A program made the position numbers and the translations under genes. From assembly GCA_017543905.1 (NCBI GenBank), contig JAFYFC010000036.1, positions 1 to 64,000 on the forward strand: DNA of 64,000 bases, in the 5' to 3' direction. Under the pieces are notes generated by a model. It worked only from the letters and a program-made list of their open reading frames with translations, did no database searches and had not been told where the DNA came from. The first letter of the stretch is position 1, and every line of letters starts with the position of its first letter. The DNA comes from Clostridia bacterium. GTDB taxonomy: Bacteria; Bacillota; Clostridia; Christensenellales; Aristaeellaceae. This document shows, one piece after another, positions 60,904 through 64,000 of the stretch.

Positions 60904-62202
60904 ATGTTTGCAATTATCACACTTATCATTGAATTATTACTGCTTGCACTAATTACATCACTCGGAACGATGGATGTCGGGAATACCCTTGCATCGGTGT
61001 TTATTCTTTTGTTTTCCGTTACTCTAATACCTTCAGTGCAAGGTAGTAAAAACATGGGTAAGTATTCTACTCAAATTTTACTGGGGTATATTTTGAGATT
61101 AACCATCTTATTTTTCGATATTTTTGGCCAATCGATATATGTTTTACCGCAGGCGGATTCAGATGCCCGAATGTTTTACCGCACTTCGCGTGAATTGGTG
61201 TTGTATGGAAGAACGGACGGCAGGGGATATTTCATTTCGCTGATGTATACAGTTCTACGATATATCGGTGTGAACCGTTTGTATGGTCAGTTCCTACTTA
61301 TGCTTTTGTCTATTCTTGCATTGATTATTTACTTGAAAACAATCGATGGACTTTGTTGGAATCAGATGGCTAAAGATAAATCGGCGTGGATTATGTGTCT
61401 ACTACCGAATTTTGCACTGCTTTCCTCAATGTTTTTGCGTGAATCTTTAGTCATGCTTCTTATTACAATAAGTGGTTGTTGTATGGTTAAGTGGATGAAG
61501 AATGCTGGCCGTTTTCCATTAATTATGGCGTTTTTCACTTCAATTATTGCCTGCCTCTTTCATTCGGGAAGTATTGGTATTACAATTGGTTGTATTTTTT
61601 GCATGCTGATTTTTGATCGACATAATCAACGAATTCATGTGACACCTGGCAGCTTCGTCATCTCAGTGTTTTTCGCAGGTGCCACAACTTTTCTTTTCCT
61701 TCAATACGGCAAGACGCTTATGGCAAAATTTTTGAAAATTGACAGCTTGGAAGACATAGCTAATGTCAGTTCTTTGGGTGGATCAAACTATTCGCGTTAT
61801 GTAGGAAACAGTAGCAATCCACTTAATATGATTATATACACTATACCACGCATTGTATATTTCCTTTTTTCTCCCTTCCCTTGGCAATGGCGTGGATTGA
61901 GTGATATTATTGCTTTTTTCTTCTCAGGTCTTTTTTATCTAATTACGATTATAAATTCCATAACGTATCTGAGAAGATGCGATCAACATCACCGAAGTAT
62001 AGTAATCGGGCTGATTTCAATTGTCTTTTTCTGTACCTTTATTTTTTCATGGGGTACCAGTAATACAGGAACAGCAACTCGACATCGTGACAAGATGGTT
62101 CTTCTTTATGGCTTGTTATACTGCCTAACTTTGCATTCTAATAAAACAAACCCTTCTGAAAACAAAGGTGGTAGCATCAAGAATAAGTATATAAAGGTTT
62201 AG
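60904..62202 (+). CDS. Wzy/EpsG-like polysaccharide polymerase
   Basis: This 432-residue protein has about ten to twelve predicted membrane helices and one larger outer loop (about 275-320, with SSLGGSNYSRYVGNSS). Sequence is poorly conserved, as is typical for Wzy, but SMFLRESLVMLL near 178 and the position between glycosyltransferases and a flippase support polymerase. It would join repeat units on the outer membrane face. An ATG with weak upstream AGGGGAATGAG is used. Confidence 0.78.
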   Translation: MFAIITLIIELLLLALITSLGTMDVGNTLASVFILLFSVTLIPSVQGSKNMGKYSTQILLGYILRLTILFFDIFGQSIYVLPQADSDARMFYRTSRELVLYGRTDGRGYFISLMYTVLRYIGVNRLYGQFLLMLLSILALIIYLKTIDGLCWNQMAKDKSAWIMCLLPNFALLSSMFLRESLVMLLITISGCCMVKWMKNAGRFPLIMAFFTSIIACLFHSGSIGITIGCIFCMLIFDRHNQRIHVTPGSFVISVFFAGATTFLFLQYGKTLMAKFLKIDSLEDIANVSSLGGSNYSRYVGNSSNPLNMIIYTIPRIVYFLFSPFPWQWRGLSDIIAFFFSGLFYLITIINSITYLRRCDQHHRSIVIGLISIVFFCTFIFSWGTSNTGTATRHRDKMVLLYGLLYCLTLHSNKTNPSENKGGSIKNKYIKV

Positions 62203-62233
62203 AAGCATAAACAATACAGGAGTAATACCTCTG

Positions 62234-63736
62234 ATGAAGCATTGGCTGTCAAGAATTGTTTGCACAAATAATCGTAGTAAGGTTAATCTCTTCTCGGGCC
62301 TCAGCTATCAGTTTATAAGCGTTTGCATGGGGCTGGTTCTTCCTCATTTGTTTATTGTCAATTTAGGTTCAGAATCGAATGGCTTAATCAGTTCAATAGG
62401 ACAAATCTATGTATGTCTCGGATTACTGGAAGCAGGTGTTTCTACAACCACTATTCAAGCATTATACAAACCTGTTGCTAATAATGATCACACTTCCATT
62501 AATGCTATACTTGCTGCGACTCATAAGTATTATAGAAAAGCGGGTCTTTGGTACGCTATTGGCATAGTTGTTTTGACAATTGTATATCCTAGATTTGTTG
62601 ATAGCGCGTTGCCTGATACGACAATTCGTCGAGTTATTGCATTACAGGGAATGGGCGCTGTTGTCTCATTCTTATTTCAATCCAAGTATACACTTTTGTT
62701 AAGGGCAGAGGGTAAAAACTATATCCAAACGCTTCTATCACTACTATTGCTTATTGTAAGAAATGCAGGCAAAATAATAGCAATACAACTCGGCTACGAT
62801 ATTGTCACTGTTCAGGCAATTCATTTTGTGACCATCATTATTGAAGCATTTGTGATTTTGTTTTACATCAAACACCATTATCCATGGCTTACCGTGAAGG
62901 GCAAACCTGATTTCGATTCAATTTCACAAAAGGGATCGGTATTTGTCCAATATGTTGCTTGGACAGTATTCAACCATACTGATATACTCGTTTTGACGAT
63001 CATCACTCGTAATCTTGCTTTGGTTAGTGTTTACTCGGTGTACTCACTAGTATTTGATGCTGCACAGAACATTATGAATGAAATACGTTCTGCATTCCAG
63101 TACAAAATTGGATACAAAGCTCAACAAGGGAGTGTGCAATTAGATGAGTACTTTAGTAAATATAACCCGATTGTTATTTCTCTTACTTTTATAGTCTTTT
63201 CAGCTGTTTACCTTATTACAAAACCATTTATCATTCTATATACTCAAGGGATAACTGATATAAATTATTTGGTAGGTGGTGTCGCAGAACTCTTTTTCAC
63301 TTTAAAAGTATTATATGGTTTGCGTGCACTTAACAAACAGGTTATTGATGCAAATGGTCATTTTAAACAGACAAGAAGGATCCCGATCATCGAGGCAATA
63401 TCAAATATCGGTGTGTCGATTCTTTTGGTTTTCTATTTCGGTTTATGTGGTGTATTGATTGGAACTGTATGCTCGCTCTTGATTGGTTTTGCTCTTTATG
63501 TACATTATATTATGAATAATGTCGCACCAAAGGCGATGAAAGCACAGCTAGGTTTGATAATGATATCGTTTCCAATAGTTTTGGCTACCATTTTTTTAGA
63601 GAATTATATGCACTATATGCCTACGTCATGGTGGCAATTTGTTGTGTTCTCACTAATTGTTGCCGTTTCTTCGGCTGTGAGCTATGCTTTAGTATATCTT
63701 TTTTTCTACAGAATTCAACATCGATATGGGAGGTAA
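62234..63736 (+). CDS. Wzx-type polysaccharide flippase
   Basis: This 500-residue MOP-superfamily transporter has about 12-14 helices and starts NLFSGLSYQFISVCMGLVLPHLFIVNLGSESNGLISSIGQIYVCLGLLEAG. It carries the lipid-linked repeat unit across the membrane for the polymerase next to it. The gene is AT-rich and 31 bases after the polymerase. Confidence 0.9.
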   Translation: MKHWLSRIVCTNNRSKVNLFSGLSYQFISVCMGLVLPHLFIVNLGSESNGLISSIGQIYVCLGLLEAGVSTTTIQALYKPVANNDHTSINAILAATHKYYRKAGLWYAIGIVVLTIVYPRFVDSALPDTTIRRVIALQGMGAVVSFLFQSKYTLLLRAEGKNYIQTLLSLLLLIVRNAGKIIAIQLGYDIVTVQAIHFVTIIIEAFVILFYIKHHYPWLTVKGKPDFDSISQKGSVFVQYVAWTVFNHTDILVLTIITRNLALVSVYSVYSLVFDAAQNIMNEIRSAFQYKIGYKAQQGSVQLDEYFSKYNPIVISLTFIVFSAVYLITKPFIILYTQGITDINYLVGGVAELFFTLKVLYGLRALNKQVIDANGHFKQTRRIPIIEAISNIGVSILLVFYFGLCGVLIGTVCSLLIGFALYVHYIMNNVAPKAMKAQLGLIMISFPIVLATIFLENYMHYMPTSWWQFVVFSLIVAVSSAVSYALVYLFFYRIQHRYGR

Positions 63737-63742
63737 CTTCAT

Positions 63743-64000
63743 ATGCTCGCTATCAAGTATAGATCTCATGGTATTAGGCTTGGCCATGCTTGTTTCTTAA
63801 CGAAGAATGATATAGAATCTAAAAAGTACAAAAAAATGAAAGCAGATCTTATATGGCTGTATGGACTCCAAGATCATCCATTAGATGGTAAGTATCTTAG
63901 AACACAGCATACAGTAATTAAGGATATAAAACCAAACGAAGATGATTTGTTCTCTTCTTTAGGCAAAAAACTCAGAAGCCATATACGAAAAAGTCAACGC
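63743..64000 (+). CDS. FemAB-like/GNAT acyltransferase, 5' part only (3' end outside window)
   Basis: The frame starts at ATG 63743, after GGGAGGTAA, and is open for 86 codons to the window end. The segment LIWLYGLQDHPLDGKYLRTQHTVIKDIKP, then DLFSSLGKKLRSHIRKSQR, resembles the N-terminal half of FemAB/MprF-like and capsule-associated GNAT acyltransferases, which often have a K-L-R-x-x-I-R-K element. It may attach an amino acid or acyl group to the polysaccharide. Assignment is tentative because the catalytic half is missing. Confidence 0.6.
   Translation, partial: MLAIKYRSHGIRLGHACFLTKNDIESKKYKKMKADLIWLYGLQDHPLDGKYLRTQHTVIKDIKPNEDDLFSSLGKKLRSHIRKSQR

Noticed and set aside
1..64000. tRNA genes, rRNA genes, CRISPR arrays, transposases
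   Set aside because: No tRNA T-loop motif, rRNA stretch, regularly spaced direct repeats or transposase-like protein was seen by eye; a tRNA or CRISPR scan would be decisive.

Overview
The window is a chromosomal segment of a Gram-positive, Clostridia-like Firmicute, probably a gut or anaerobic lineage. The grounds are the gene orders ylxM-ffh-rpsP-khpA and plsX-acpP-rnc-smc, a C+ type L33, RNase Y, a LytR-CpsA-Psr protein, ThyX, near-consensus sigma-A promoters with 17-bp spacers, strong AGGAGG sites and frequent TTG/GTG starts. Most of the window is GC-rich; the right-hand part from about 48.8 kb, and a small patch at 8.8-9.6 kb, are clearly AT-richer and look acquired. I cannot name the genus.

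Layout. 0-6.7 kb: the end of an acidic membrane protein, then leftward operons for two half-size chromate transporters, ylxM-ffh-rpsP-khpA, and rpmG-secE-nusG-rplK-rplA. 6.8-9.7 kb: a short DtxR/MntR-like regulator, asnA, a GNAT gene frameshifted at a TA repeat, and an orphan PD-(D/E)XK-like protein with a palindromic operator inside its promoter. 9.7-15.4 kb: plsX-acpP-rnc-smc. 15.5-18.8 kb: an operon of two phosphodiester-glycosidase proteins and a membrane protein that share an unassigned domain. 18.8-27.6 kb: a D-2-hydroxyacid dehydrogenase and an unusual PRPP synthetase (leftward), then lon-engB-thyX-amidase-isomerase-tadA, where ThyX is a tandem-duplicated version. 27.7-36.8 kb (leftward): LCP protein, GH130, Mrp, GH29, GH5, a short AlaRS, RecR and YbaB. 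36.9-44.9 kb (leftward): lipoprotein, Na/Ca exchanger, MntP, an amino-acid ABC transporter with an unusually large permease, and an aminotransferase. 45.1-48.1 kb (rightward): RNase Y and a Gfo/Idh/MocA oxidoreductase.

48.2-64 kb is the accessory part: a surface-polysaccharide locus. It opens with about 1 kb of structured non-coding sequence behind a good promoter. Three copies of a 90-91-nt element with long inverted-repeat arms follow. Two of them lie exactly 61 nt upstream of the start codons of two paralogous FlaA1/CapD-type membrane proteins. The first paralog is cut short where it meets repeat-associated sequence. The second is an intact fusion of the CapD-type N-terminus with an HpcH/HpaI-type aldolase. 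A third unit may survive as a relic, now accompanied by a tandem pair of 90-residue unknown proteins on the opposite strand. Downstream come a VanZ-sugar transferase fusion (initiating glycosyltransferase), an asparagine-synthetase-like protein, two GT4 glycosyltransferases, a UDP-HexNAc dehydrogenase, a TupA-like ATP-grasp protein, a Wzy-like polymerase, a Wzx flippase and the start of a FemAB-like acyltransferase. Together these are a plausible Wzx/Wzy pathway for an acidic, possibly amidated or amino-acylated polysaccharide. The most unusual features are the hairpin repeats with their duplicated CapD-type genes and the CapD-aldolase fusion.
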